64,000 nucleotides of DNA from Saccharofermentans sp. (GTDB lineage: Bacteria > Bacillota > Clostridia > Saccharofermentanales > Saccharofermentanaceae): positions 62,001 to 126,000 of the forward strand of contig JAKSRD010000001.1 of NCBI GenBank assembly GCA_024403795.1, given 5' to 3'. Positions 50,712 through 59,980 of the stretch are shown one piece after another. Position 1 is the first letter of the stretch. Every line of letters starts with the position of its first letter. The notes under the pieces were generated by a model. That model was not told the DNA's origin. It did no database searches and saw nothing but the letters and a program-made list of their open reading frames with translations. A program made the position numbers and the translations under genes.

Positions 50712-53700
50712 TTATCCTTCAATCTTGAAGAAACCTGCAGCACCCTTGGCACCCGTAGCACCATCGTCAATACGGACATAATAATAGCCGGGCTTCATGT
50801 CTTCAGGTGCCAGGTTAATATTATATACAACTCCTTCATCGGTTACTTCAGGAGTAAGCGTCTCGTTATAGACCTTGCCGGAGAGTTCCTTTACAGAGAA
50901 CATGCTGTCTTCACTGTAGTAGATCTCAACCTTAATGGAGTCTGTGATCGAGGAATCACCGGTCAAAATGATTCCAACGTTATCAGAATCGGCAGGGAAT
51001 GTACCATTACAGTCCGCAACAGTCCAATCATACTCAAGACTACAGATCCAGCTTGTTGAGTCAGATGCTATGAAAGTTCCGACAAGGTTTGTTGCATCGA
51101 TCGTGCCCTTATCATAATCACCGTCAATATCAGCCTGGATCTCATAAGCAGGTGTTCCCGGTCTCAACGTAAGACGATAATCATTATTATAAACGTCGTA
51201 GATATCGAAGCCGATATATGCGGTAGCACCATCGTAATCAACTCTTGAATACTTGTATGCGATTTCTGCATCAAGATAAGAGACAGCTTTGTCACCTAAC
51301 TCCTCATACTGCATATTATCGCTTGAGGAATCGACATACTCTTTGAGGAATACGATCATATCATCATCTAAAAACTGATTGGTAATGTTGAGATCATACT
51401 CATCATTGATAACGTCAGCGTAGCAATAACCGATAATGGCACCTTCACTGTTATTCGTTCCGAATTCAATAAGGACATATGCTTCCTGACCATTGATCTT
51501 AGCTTCGGCACCAAGGAGTTTTGTCCATGATCCGTCGTCTCTGACATCGTAACGAAGACACTCACATGTTACAAAGCCAAAGCCTTCGAAATATACCCAG
51601 TTAGTCGGATTGGCAAGAATGATGCATCCGTCTGTATCCAATAAGTACTGATCATCACTTCCGAAGTAATAGATCTTTGAATCATCATCATCTATTTTAC
51701 AAGCAAGGCTTACCTTAACTTCGCGGATGATATCCCAATCAGCCTGAGACAATTTAATGGCTTCATAACCGCCCTTATCCACAACGAGATTAGAGATGTC
51801 ATAGACTTCGCCGGACTTCTGGTTCTGTGTATTGGAAGGAGCAATGTACCAATCTCCAGCATATTCAAGAGCATCAAGATAGTAAAGTGTATAACTTACA
51901 AACTTATCATAGAAAAGAAGTGTTGAATCTCTGTATCCGAGCTTAATGAAAGACTCTCTTCCGTCAGTGTAATAATTCGGATACTTATAAGGCGAATAAG
52001 CAGTTATGCCGTGTGCATAAGTATAGGAGTTGTTGCTCTCCGTATATACACAACTGCTGATCTCAGTAATAAGCTTTTCAGCGGCAGCTTCAATTGCAGC
52101 ATCACCGCAGTTAGCATACTTACCCGCAAGAGTAATGATGTCAACTGAGTCAGAACCCTCAAAGTAACCGCACTCTTCTCTGATCTTTACATACTCAACA
52201 TAACCATCAGTCGTAAATACTCTGCTGCTGAGAGCTTCGATAAAATCATCGTATGCCTCACAGATAACCTCGGTATTGTCTGTATCTATGGCAGACATAC
52301 AAGTATCAATTCCGTAATAACCGGTCTTGTTCTGATGCTCATTAATACCTTCCATGTAGTTCCTGACTACAAATTCGCAATATTCTTTTGCATCACCGGA
52401 ATAATCGTTGCCGATGTAATTAAGGAAATCGGTATAGTTGATACCTACATCATAACGTGCGCTACCCCACGTAGGGCTCTCGGCAGCTACGATGTAATCT
52501 GTATAGGGATCAAGACCCTTAACAACTTCCAATGAGCCCATGAGGCAGGCATTAAAGATGATCGACTCAAATTCAACACCGGAATTACCGATTGCTTCAG
52601 CAAGCTCTACATCAGTAAGAGTCTCATCGGGATAGTTCTCATCGACACCGTATCCGAGAGGGATTCCGCCGCCGTGATCCCAAAGAACAAGAATATACTT
52701 CTCTGCAGGATAATTCTCCTGTGCAAAACAGATAAAATCAGTCAGCGAAGTTGTCTCAACCATGCTGATGTGGCCGAGATTATCAAGTTCTGTCAAAGTA
52801 CCGTTCTGAACAACAAAACGCTGAACCATTCCGTCTTCACAATATGTATTCTGGAAATCAGAACATCCGCCTGTCTGAAGAACAACGTTAATCTCAGAAC
52901 CGGGCTGAGCAGCAAGCATCTCCTTGATATCTGCTGACAGATTCGAAGCAGTAGATTCAAGGTTTGAACCGATTCCGTAGAAGATAATCGTTCTGTCGGC
53001 AACACCGTCATCAGGTTCCGTAACCACAGTCGTCGGATCAGAGGCTTTAGTTGTATGGTGGCCATGTGTCGTAGGCTTTGTTGTTGCCTGTGACACGAAG
53101 AAAACACAAGCTGCAATGATTCCGCCGATAAGCAGAACACCGCCGACCGAGAGTCCGATGATCAGGCCTGCAATCTTCTTTTTCTTGGGAGGTTCAGTTA
53201 CGGGAGCGGACTGAGTTGCAGGTGCAGCATTTGCTTCGCCGAACGCAGACTGAACAGGCATGGGGTTGGGCATCGGTGCAGGTGCACCCATTGCAGCGGG
53301 TGCAGGAGCTGAATACATTGCAGGAGCAGGTGCAATAGGAGCCGGAGCTGCCGCATTCATAACCGGAGCCGGAGCAACAGGAGCCGGAGCTGCCACATTC
53401 ATAACCGGAGCAGGTGCTACAGGAGCTGCAGGAGCAACCGCTGTATCCATTACGGGAGCAGGTACAACAGGAGCCGCAGGAGCCGCCGCTGTATCCATTA
53501 CGGGAGCAGGAGCAACAGGTGCCGCATTCTCCGGATAGATTACTGTGGTGGGTGTAGGCTCAACTACAGGTGCATCGATCGGAACTGATGCGTTCTCAGG
53601 ATAGATAACCGTAGTGGGTGTAGGCTCAACTACAGGTGCATCGATCGGAACTGATGCATTCTCAGGATAGATAACCGTAGTAGGTGTAGGCTCAACCACA

Positions 53701-54014
53701 GGCGCATCAATGGGAGCAGATGCGTTCTCGGGATAAATGACCGTAGTTGCTATAGATTCTGCAGCTACCGTCTGATCATTCTCGATGCCCGGATTAGGAA
53801 CAAGACCTGCTGCCATAAATGAAGCAGGTACAGCCTCAACTGCAGGAGCAGCTTCAGGTGTTGCTTCAACTGCCGGAGCAACCGCAGTTTCAACTTCTGC
53901 AGGCGTCACCGGTACTGACGGTTGCTCTGCCCACAGAGAAGAGACATCCGTTCCGCATACGCCACAGAACTTCTGATTGTCAAATAATTCATTTCCGCAA
54001 TTTGGACAATGCAT
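50712..54014 (-). CDS. Clostripain-like (C11) protease with zinc-ribbon head and Pro/Ala repeats
   Basis: A 1100-residue protein. An N-terminal zinc ribbon (MHCPNCGNELFDNQKFCGVCG) is followed by a Pro/Ala/Val-rich region with ~22-residue tandem repeats beginning TTVIYPENASVPIDAPVV (residues ~90-170), then APVAPAPVMNAAAP-type repeats (to ~250), a membrane helix (AGLIIGLSVGGVLLIGGIIAACVFF), and a C11 protease domain: LVLWDHGGGIPLGYG carries the His and FNACLMGSLEVVKG the Cys. The C-terminal ~400 residues are beta-rich and bear no recognised domain. Topology puts the ribbon inside and the protease outside. GAGG precedes the ATG. Confidence 0.88.
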   Translation of the reverse strand: MHCPNCGNELFDNQKFCGVCGTDVSSLWAEQPSVPVTPAEVETAVAPAVEATPEAAPAVEAVPASFMAAGLVPNPGIENDQTVAAESIATTVIYPENASAPIDAPVVEPTPTTVIYPENASVPIDAPVVEPTPTTVIYPENASVPIDAPVVEPTPTTVIYPENAAPVAPAPVMDTAAAPAAPVVPAPVMDTAVAPAAPVAPAPVMNVAAPAPVAPAPVMNAAAPAPIAPAPAMYSAPAPAAMGAPAPMPNPMPVQSAFGEANAAPATQSAPVTEPPKKKKIAGLIIGLSVGGVLLIGGIIAACVFFVSQATTKPTTHGHHTTKASDPTTVVTEPDDGVADRTIIFYGIGSNLESTASNLSADIKEMLAAQPGSEINVVLQTGGCSDFQNTYCEDGMVQRFVVQNGTLTELDNLGHISMVETTSLTDFICFAQENYPAEKYILVLWDHGGGIPLGYGVDENYPDETLTDVELAEAIGNSGVEFESIIFNACLMGSLEVVKGLDPYTDYIVAAESPTWGSARYDVGINYTDFLNYIGNDYSGDAKEYCEFVVRNYMEGINEHQNKTGYYGIDTCMSAIDTDNTEVICEAYDDFIEALSSRVFTTDGYVEYVKIREECGYFEGSDSVDIITLAGKYANCGDAAIEAAAEKLITEISSCVYTESNNSYTYAHGITAYSPYKYPNYYTDGRESFIKLGYRDSTLLFYDKFVSYTLYYLDALEYAGDWYIAPSNTQNQKSGEVYDISNLVVDKGGYEAIKLSQADWDIIREVKVSLACKIDDDDSKIYYFGSDDQYLLDTDGCIILANPTNWVYFEGFGFVTCECLRYDVRDDGSWTKLLGAEAKINGQEAYVLIEFGTNNSEGAIIGYCYADVINDEYDLNITNQFLDDDMIVFLKEYVDSSSDNMQYEELGDKAVSYLDAEIAYKYSRVDYDGATAYIGFDIYDVYNNDYRLTLRPGTPAYEIQADIDGDYDKGTIDATNLVGTFIASDSTSWICSLEYDWTVADCNGTFPADSDNVGIILTGDSSITDSIKVEIYYSEDSMFSVKELSGKVYNETLTPEVTDEGVVYNINLAPEDMKPGYYYVRIDDGATGAKGAAGFFKIEG
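53525..53760 (-). repeat. Tandem in-gene repeats in the clostripain-like gene
   Basis: The DNA for the TTVIYPENAS/PIDAPVVEPTP units repeats with a ~66-base period, three to four copies, at very high identity. Such a run is prone to copy-number change. Confidence 0.8.
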
Positions 54015-54113
54015 GTTTTCACCTCGTTTGTTGATTGTTGTTTTACAACTGCTCTATTTACAGATAACTAATGCAAAATGTTGCACATTTCCGAAAATTT
54101 TTTCATAAATCGG

Positions 54114-54139
54114 TTGTTTGCACTTCCGTGTACAAACAA
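54114..54139. promoter_or_regulatory. Dyad upstream of the clostripain-like gene
   Basis: TTGTTTG at 54114-54120 and CAAACAA at 54133-54139 are perfect 7-base arms around 12 bases, in a 166-base gap before the protease gene start. It could be an operator or the end of the nucleoside permease transcript. Confidence 0.35.
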
Positions 54140-54180
54140 TTGATTTTACATTATTTCACTGACAATTTGCAAATATGAGC

Positions 54181-55182
54181 TTATCTGTCTTCTCGGTAAT
54201 AGCTTCGTCCGATTGCCTGAGGCTCGCCGCTTCTTCCCTTTGAAGTCATGGAACTGAGAATAAGTACAATGAGAGTAATTATGAAAGGCAATGCCGAGAA
54301 GAAATGCGAAGGAATCTTTGTAAGCCAACCTAACACATTCGGGAAAGCATATGCAAGTGCGGCATTTTGAACTCGGAGCGTATTAAAGAATCCGAACAGC
54401 AATGTGCCGAGAAGTGCTTTTGCAGGACTCCAGTTCGCGAAAATAACCAACGCGATGGCTATCCAACCATAACCGTTGATCCAGCAGTTAGAGCCTTCAA
54501 AAGTTCCACCCATGTTAAGTGCCATGTAAAGTCCGCCGAGTCCCATGATGCCGGAACCGACGATAATGTGAATGTATTTGTAAGCCGTGACATTGATTCC
54601 GAGGGAATCCGCAGCCGCAGGATTCTCACCGATTGATCTCATCTTCAATCCCGGAACGGTCTTGTTGAAATAGAGCCACATAAGTATTGCAATGAGGACT
54701 CCCACATAAACAAGGATTCCGTGTGAGAATAGTGCTTTCCCCACAAAAGGTATGGATGACAGACCCGGAATGTTCAAAGCCTGTGACTGAGCATCAAGCT
54801 GTGTTCCGCTGAACTTCGGCCAGCCCTTCTCACCGTTGGATACGGCATTACCGATAAAATAGTAGAATGCGACACCGAACGTCGTGATCGTAAGTCCGGT
54901 AACATTCTGATTAGCCTGTAATGTAACCGTCAGGAACGAGAACACTAATCCTACAATTCCTGCAGCAATAAAACTTACGATACAAGCAACTAAGAGACTG
55001 TCGAATCTGGCACCGAACAGGAAACCCGCGACGGCACCTATGGCCATCGTTCCTTCCACGCCGAGATTCAACGAGCCTGATTTCTCGATCATGATCTCTC
55101 CCGTTGTGCCATATAGCAACGGGATGTTATACACGATGATATTGAAGAGGAATAACTCGAATACTTCAACTACATTATTCAT
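54181..55182 (-). CDS. Nucleoside-type ABC transporter permease (NupQ-like)
   Basis: A 333-residue permease of the BPD_transp_2 type: ATGEIMIEKSGSLNLGVEGTM-like start (IPLLYGTTGEIMIEKSGSLN), TVTLQANQNVTGLTITTFGV, MRSIGENPAAADSLGINV and GWIAIALVIFANWSP. These match the second permease of BMP-type nucleoside importers (Bacillus NupQ/YufQ). It overlaps the other permease by 8 bases. Confidence 0.9.
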   Translation of the reverse strand: MNNVVEVFELFLFNIIVYNIPLLYGTTGEIMIEKSGSLNLGVEGTMAIGAVAGFLFGARFDSLLVACIVSFIAAGIVGLVFSFLTVTLQANQNVTGLTITTFGVAFYYFIGNAVSNGEKGWPKFSGTQLDAQSQALNIPGLSSIPFVGKALFSHGILVYVGVLIAILMWLYFNKTVPGLKMRSIGENPAAADSLGINVTAYKYIHIIVGSGIMGLGGLYMALNMGGTFEGSNCWINGYGWIAIALVIFANWSPAKALLGTLLFGFFNTLRVQNAALAYAFPNVLGWLTKIPSHFFSALPFIITLIVLILSSMTSKGRSGEPQAIGRSYYREDR

Positions 55183-56377
55183 TCGTTGTTCCCTCCTTCG
55201 TTGCTTCTGCCGTCTTCTCCGCTTTTCCTGTAACCGTCTGCTTCCGCTCTATTCTCTTCTGCTTCCGTTCTTTTCTTCGCTGGATCGCCTCTGCGGTCTC
55301 GACCAGTTTGAAGTTAGCTTCGAAATCAGCTATCAAAGCGAATACCAATATTATTCCCTGCATGAGATCCGCAAAATTGCTGTCAATTGCAGGATATGAA
55401 GTTGCCGCAGCCTGACATCCGTATTGAAGGATCGAGATGAGGATCGAGATAATGAATACCGCGGGTATGCTGAGTTTTCCCAACCATGCCACGATGATTC
55501 CCGTCCAGCCGACATCATTGGTGATCGTATCTGAGATGGTGCCTGCCGAAGATACGGTCAGAGCAGCAGCAAGTCCGATCAAAGCAGAAGATAAGAACAT
55601 AGTGCGGAGAACGATCCTGCCGACATTCATTCCGGCATACTTCGCGGTGGCACTACTGTCTCCGACAACATTGATCTCATATCCGCGCTTCGTGTATTTA
55701 AGGTAGACATAAACAATAGCCGTCAGTACGATCGCGATGATCACTGCCCAGAGAAGCTTAAACTTACCTATCTGGATACCTCCCATTATCGCCGAATCAG
55801 GGAAAGTTCCGAATTTGGGTCTCTCTGAATCAGCCCTGAGGAAGAAGTTCCAATCAGCCTTCGTCTCACCGATGTATCTGATCACATAAAGCATTATGTA
55901 ATTGAGCATGAGCGTCATCAAAGTCTCATTTGTGTTGAACTTAACCTTCAATGCTGCGATCGCGACACCGATAATGCCGCTGGACAGCATTGCTGCCAGA
56001 CACATCAAGACTATTGTTACCACATTGGGCATACCGGTACTGTTAAATGCGATTATGGAAGCACAGATAGCACCAACCAGGAATTCGCCCTCACCGCCGA
56101 TATTCCAGAAGCGCATCTTGAAAGAAATACTCAAGGCAACCGATGTAATAAGGAGCGGTACAAAAACCTTCAACAGACCTTCTATCGTCTTGAATCCGTA
56201 CTTATTGCCGATAAGTCCCATAGTGAACATTTTTCCGTAATATTCAAAAGGATCGATGTCCAGAGCATAAAGGAGAATTGCACCCACCAGTAACGAAAGG
56301 AGCAAACCATTGATATAAAGCAATATCGTGGTTGTCATACGCGGGTTAGAACGCCTTACGAGATGATACTTTCTCAT
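55175..56377 (-). CDS. Nucleoside-type ABC transporter permease (NupP-like)
   Basis: A 400-residue permease with eight or more helices: VGAILLYALDIDPFEYYGKMF, FWNIGGEGEFLVGAICAS, VKFNTNETLMTLMLNYIMLY, INVVGDSSATAKYAGMNVG, and GWTGIIVAWLGKLSIPAV. This is the first permease of BMP-type importers. The tail after the last helix is Lys/Arg/Glu-rich (EAIQRRKERKQKRIERK), longer than usual. It overlaps the ATPase by 4 bases. Confidence 0.9.
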   Translation of the reverse strand: MRKYHLVRRSNPRMTTTILLYINGLLLSLLVGAILLYALDIDPFEYYGKMFTMGLIGNKYGFKTIEGLLKVFVPLLITSVALSISFKMRFWNIGGEGEFLVGAICASIIAFNSTGMPNVVTIVLMCLAAMLSSGIIGVAIAALKVKFNTNETLMTLMLNYIMLYVIRYIGETKADWNFFLRADSERPKFGTFPDSAIMGGIQIGKFKLLWAVIIAIVLTAIVYVYLKYTKRGYEINVVGDSSATAKYAGMNVGRIVLRTMFLSSALIGLAAALTVSSAGTISDTITNDVGWTGIIVAWLGKLSIPAVFIISILISILQYGCQAAATSYPAIDSNFADLMQGIILVFALIADFEANFKLVETAEAIQRRKERKQKRIERKQTVTGKAEKTAEATKEGTTNE

Positions 56378-57951
56378 TCTGCCTTACCCTCCTCATCAGT
56401 AATTACAGAATCTTTGGCAATTCCGGCCGTCTTTCCGTATCTGTCTACAATATTAAGTGAACCGGTCATCATGAGACCGATCTCTTCCTTAGTCGTATTA
56501 TCGCTGTTAACAACGCCCTGCAAAGCTCCGTGACACATAACAAGGATCTTGTCGCAAAGAGCGAGCATGACATCTAAGTCTTCACCGACAAAAAGAATTC
56601 CGACACCCTTTTTCTTCTGCTCATTCAAAATGTCATAGATCCTATATGATGAGTTAATGTCCAATCCTCTGACAGGATACGCAGTGATAAGGACATTAGG
56701 ACCGGACTTGATCTCGCGTCCGAGCAGAACTTTCTGAACATTACCTCCGGAAAGTCTTCTGACCGGAGTCTCCGTTGAAGGCGTAACGATCTCAAAACGC
56801 TCGATTACTTTCTGTGCTTCCGCTCTTCCGTTCTTACGGTTAACAAAGATACCCTTGGAATCATTGTAATTCTTCAGAATGATGTTATCCGTGATCGAGA
56901 GCGAAGGAGATAATCCCATTCCCAGACGGTCTTCCGGAATGAAACTCATTGCAACACCGTGCGCCAATACATCTTTCGGCGACAATCCGACAATACTTTT
57001 ACCCTCATGGATCATCAGACCGTCTTCTATTTTTCTGAGACCGGCGATCGCTTCACAAAGTTCTTTCTGACCGGAGCCTGCGATTCCTGCAACACCGAGC
57101 ATCTCTCCGCCTCTGATGTAAAAATTCATGTGATCTACGGCGATCATGCCCTCGTCATTCTTAACGGTCAGATTTCTGATCTCAAGAAGCGGGTGCGTCT
57201 TTTCCATTATCGGTCTTTCAATGTTAAGCTCGATCTTATGACCTACCATCAGTTCTGTCAGAGCCTTCTCGTTTGTCTCCTTGGTTACAACGGTATCAAT
57301 GTATTCGCCGTGTCTCAGGATGGCAACTCTGTCAGAGATCGACATGACCTCATTGAGCTTATGAGTAATGATTATTATCGAATGTCCTTCCTCTTTCATT
57401 TTTCTGAGGACTGCAAACAGGCGTTCGATCTCCTGAACCGTAAGCACTGCCGTAGGTTCGTCGAGGATGATTATTTTCGCGCCGTAACAAAGGACCTTGA
57501 GTATCTCCAAAGTCTGCTTTTCTGAGACAGACATATTAGATACTTGCTTATCCAAATCTATATTGAAGCCGAACTTTGCGGCTGTTTCTTCTATATTCTT
57601 ACGTACATTGTTCCTGATAAGAACACTTTTGACGTTCCTCATTCCGATACGGATATTCTCGAGCGCCGTAAACCGCTCTACCAGCTTAAAATGCTGGTGA
57701 ACCATTCCTATTCCGAGTTTGCCGGAATCCTCCGGCGAATTGATCGATACTTTTTTACCGTTGATAAAAATAGAACCGCTGTCGGGCATATAAATACCCG
57801 ACAGCATGTTCATGAGTGTTGTTTTACCTGATCCGTTCTCGCCAAGGAGAGCCAATATCTCTCCTTTGACGAGTGATAGATTGATGTTCTTATTGGCCGC
57901 CACAGGGCCGAAGCTTTTAGATATTCCTTTTAGCTCTATGGCATATTCCAT
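56374..57951 (-). CDS. Nucleoside-type ABC transporter ATP-binding protein (NupO-like)
   Basis: A 525-residue tandem ATPase with two nucleotide-binding domains. The first has Walker A GENGSGKTTLM, signature MSVSEKQTLEILKVL and Walker B IIILDEPTAVL; the second has a Walker A-like GIAGSGQKELCEA, signature LSGGNVQKVLLGREI and a VLITAYPVRGLD end. The degenerate second site is normal for this family. It drives nucleoside import with the two permeases and lipoprotein. Confidence 0.92.
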   Translation of the reverse strand: MEYAIELKGISKSFGPVAANKNINLSLVKGEILALLGENGSGKTTLMNMLSGIYMPDSGSIFINGKKVSINSPEDSGKLGIGMVHQHFKLVERFTALENIRIGMRNVKSVLIRNNVRKNIEETAAKFGFNIDLDKQVSNMSVSEKQTLEILKVLCYGAKIIILDEPTAVLTVQEIERLFAVLRKMKEEGHSIIIITHKLNEVMSISDRVAILRHGEYIDTVVTKETNEKALTELMVGHKIELNIERPIMEKTHPLLEIRNLTVKNDEGMIAVDHMNFYIRGGEMLGVAGIAGSGQKELCEAIAGLRKIEDGLMIHEGKSIVGLSPKDVLAHGVAMSFIPEDRLGMGLSPSLSITDNIILKNYNDSKGIFVNRKNGRAEAQKVIERFEIVTPSTETPVRRLSGGNVQKVLLGREIKSGPNVLITAYPVRGLDINSSYRIYDILNEQKKKGVGILFVGEDLDVMLALCDKILVMCHGALQGVVNSDNTTKEEIGLMMTGSLNIVDRYGKTAGIAKDSVITDEEGKAE

Positions 57952-57974
57952 AAAACACCTCTTAATTCAAATTA

Positions 57975-59234
57975 TCAGTTAACCTGTGTAACGCCTTCTA
58001 CGTAGTAGTTCATAGAACCTGTGATAACAGAATCCTCAACGGAAGGACCGCCTGCAGCTACGATCTCAGCGCCCTCGTTTGTCTTGAGAGCTGCATCTGT
58101 TTTAGCTACTGTAACAGAACCTGCATCACCGCTGAATGAGAGCTTAACGCCTGAGAATACATCCCACTCACCCTTAGTCATAAGATCCTTGGCAAGAGCG
58201 ATGGCTTCTGCTGTCTGAGGTTCACAGTTCTTTGAAAGAGGAGCGATGTCAACCAATCCTGCGTTGAGACCTTCATAGTAGATACCTACTTCTGTCATGA
58301 ATGTGGCAGGGTTTGTCATTGCAGCCTTCATAGCTGTTGCATAGTAAGCATCCCAGTTCCAGATAGGTGCTGTAAGGTGAGCATCAGGTGCTTCAGTTGT
58401 CATGTCAGAATTGTATCCGCATCCGAAAACACCCTTCTCGTTAGCAACGATCTGAGGCTGAGCAGAGTCGCAGTGCTGGCCGATAACGCCGCATCCGTAT
58501 GTGTCGATGAGTGTCTCAGCAGCCTGTCTCTCGAGTTCCTGATCACCCCATGTGGAGATCTCATAAACATAAACCTTTGCATTAGGGTTAACGGAAAGAG
58601 CACCGAGTGTGAATCCGTTGATACCTGAACATGTCTCGGCATACTCGGTACCCCAAGCAGATACGAATCCGATGTTGTTGTTGCCTGTGGCAAGTGACTT
58701 ATATCCTGCAGCGATTCCTGCGAGGTAACGAGCCTGATAGATTCTTCCGAAGTAATTATTGAAGTTTGTATCGTTTGAAAGATATCCGGTAGCGTGTGAG
58801 AAGATGATGTCCGGATATTCCTTAGCCTTCTCGTCCATTGCGTTGATGTAACCGAAGCTGATACCGAAGATGATATTGCATCCGTTACCTGCGAGCTGAT
58901 CGATTGCCTGCTTAACCTTCTCATCATCCTCAGGAACATTATCAACAATGTAAAGATCCTTCGCAGGGTCAAGACCAACCTGCTCCATTGCAGCGGTGAT
59001 TCCCTTGTGATGCGCAAATGTGTAACCGGAAGTATCGTTCTGGCTGTTGATGTAGATCGCACCAACCTTGAAATCAGCTGCCGGAGCTGCTGTCTCATCT
59101 GTCTCGTCTCCGCCTGTAACTGCAGGTGTTGTTCCCTGGTCACCGCTTCCCTGAGTTCCGTTACAGCCCGCAAGAGCAAAAACAGAACTTACTGCCAATG
59201 CGGCCGTGACCAACATTGAAATGAACTTCTTCAT
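57975..59234 (-). CDS. BMP family nucleoside-binding lipoprotein (NupN-like)
   Basis: A 419-residue lipoprotein with signal sequence MKKFISMLVTAALAVSS and lipobox LAGC, followed by a Gly/Thr linker. The BMP fold has KVGAIYINSQNDTSGYTFAH, CNIIFGISFGYINAM, NNIGFVSAWGTEYAETCSG and GVIGQHCDSAQPQIV. The family binds purine nucleosides such as guanosine or inosine. GGAGG precedes the ATG at 59234. It lies between xpt and the ATPase in one operon. Confidence 0.92.
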   Translation of the reverse strand: MKKFISMLVTAALAVSSVFALAGCNGTQGSGDQGTTPAVTGGDETDETAAPAADFKVGAIYINSQNDTSGYTFAHHKGITAAMEQVGLDPAKDLYIVDNVPEDDEKVKQAIDQLAGNGCNIIFGISFGYINAMDEKAKEYPDIIFSHATGYLSNDTNFNNYFGRIYQARYLAGIAAGYKSLATGNNNIGFVSAWGTEYAETCSGINGFTLGALSVNPNAKVYVYEISTWGDQELERQAAETLIDTYGCGVIGQHCDSAQPQIVANEKGVFGCGYNSDMTTEAPDAHLTAPIWNWDAYYATAMKAAMTNPATFMTEVGIYYEGLNAGLVDIAPLSKNCEPQTAEAIALAKDLMTKGEWDVFSGVKLSFSGDAGSVTVAKTDAALKTNEGAEIVAAGGPSVEDSVITGSMNYYVEGVTQVN

Positions 59235-59297
59235 AAATGCCTCCAATAAAGAAATGTATATGCTCAATTTTGCATATCGAAAATAATGATCGCCGTA

Positions 59298-59882
59298 TTA
59301 CTGCGGCCTGAACTTCAACGAGTCATCAGTCATGCTGTCGATAATGGCAAGCGACTCGACTCTTATGCCCTTTGCACGCAAAGCGTCACCGCCGCCCTGG
59401 AATCCCTTCTCAATGGCAATGGCACAACCGGCAAGCTCAGCACCTGCCTGATTGACTATCTCGATCAAACCGGCAAGAGCATTACCTTTTGCAAGGAAAT
59501 CATCAACGATAAGAACCGTGTCTTCGTTGCTGATAAAATCACCGGAAACCATGATGTCGTATGACTGCTTATGTGTGTATGAGAACACCTTGGAAGTAAG
59601 GAGATTACCGGAAAGATTGCTCGATGAATGCTTCTTGGCAAAGACCAAAGGAAGTCTCATCGACAGTGCTGCCGCATATGCGATGGCAATACCGGAAGCC
59701 TCTATGGTTAACACCTTTGTAACATTGTTACCCTCATAAAGTCTTGCGATCTCGTCGCCCATTTGCTTTAGGAGCATGGTGTCTATCTGTTGATTGAGAA
59801 AACTTCCTACCTGTAATACTTCACCGGGAAGAATCTTACCCTGCGCAAGTATCTTTTGTTCTAATTCGCGGATAAGGACCAC
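59298..59882 (-). CDS. xpt: Xanthine phosphoribosyltransferase
   Basis: A 194-residue enzyme that makes XMP from xanthine and PRPP. Landmarks are GEVLQVGSFLNQQIDTMLL near the N-terminus, VLTIEASGIAIAYAAALSM in the middle, the PRPP loop TVLIVDDFLAKGNALAGLIEI, and ALRAKGIRVESLAIIDSM at the end. Start: GTG at 59882 is used, with an AAGAGGGGG-like site overlapping or just before it; the exact start is uncertain. It heads an operon with a BMP-type nucleoside importer, so xanthine salvage and nucleoside uptake are linked. Confidence 0.92.
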   Translation of the reverse strand: MVLIRELEQKILAQGKILPGEVLQVGSFLNQQIDTMLLKQMGDEIARLYEGNNVTKVLTIEASGIAIAYAAALSMRLPLVFAKKHSSSNLSGNLLTSKVFSYTHKQSYDIMVSGDFISNEDTVLIVDDFLAKGNALAGLIEIVNQAGAELAGCAIAIEKGFQGGGDALRAKGIRVESLAIIDSMTDDSLKFRPQ

Positions 59883-59912
59883 CCCCTCTTAAAGGATAAC
59901 TGAATATCCTTA

Positions 59913-59941
59913 AGTCTACTTTTATTACAGTTGTGTGTCAA
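59913..59941 (-). promoter_or_regulatory. Promoter of the xpt-BMP transporter operon
   Basis: On the minus strand TTGACA (59941-59936), a 17-base spacer and TAGACT (59918-59913). The leader is only about 25-30 bases, too short for a purine riboswitch. Confidence 0.75.
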
Positions 59942-59980
59942 ACCAAAATATCCTTGTTTTCGCTCAATCTTTATTGATAT

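Noticed and set aside
53260-53538. Gly/Ala-rich + ORF (GAGATGAGA repeats)
   Set aside because: Antisense shadow of the Pro/Ala repeats of the clostripain-like gene.
54060-54180. Promoter elements for the clostripain-like gene
   Set aside because: Several TTG and TAT pieces can be chosen but none has a good spacing; only the dyad is reported.
59883-59980. Purine riboswitch before xpt
   Set aside because: The gap holds a promoter and a very short leader; the conserved riboswitch loops are not present.
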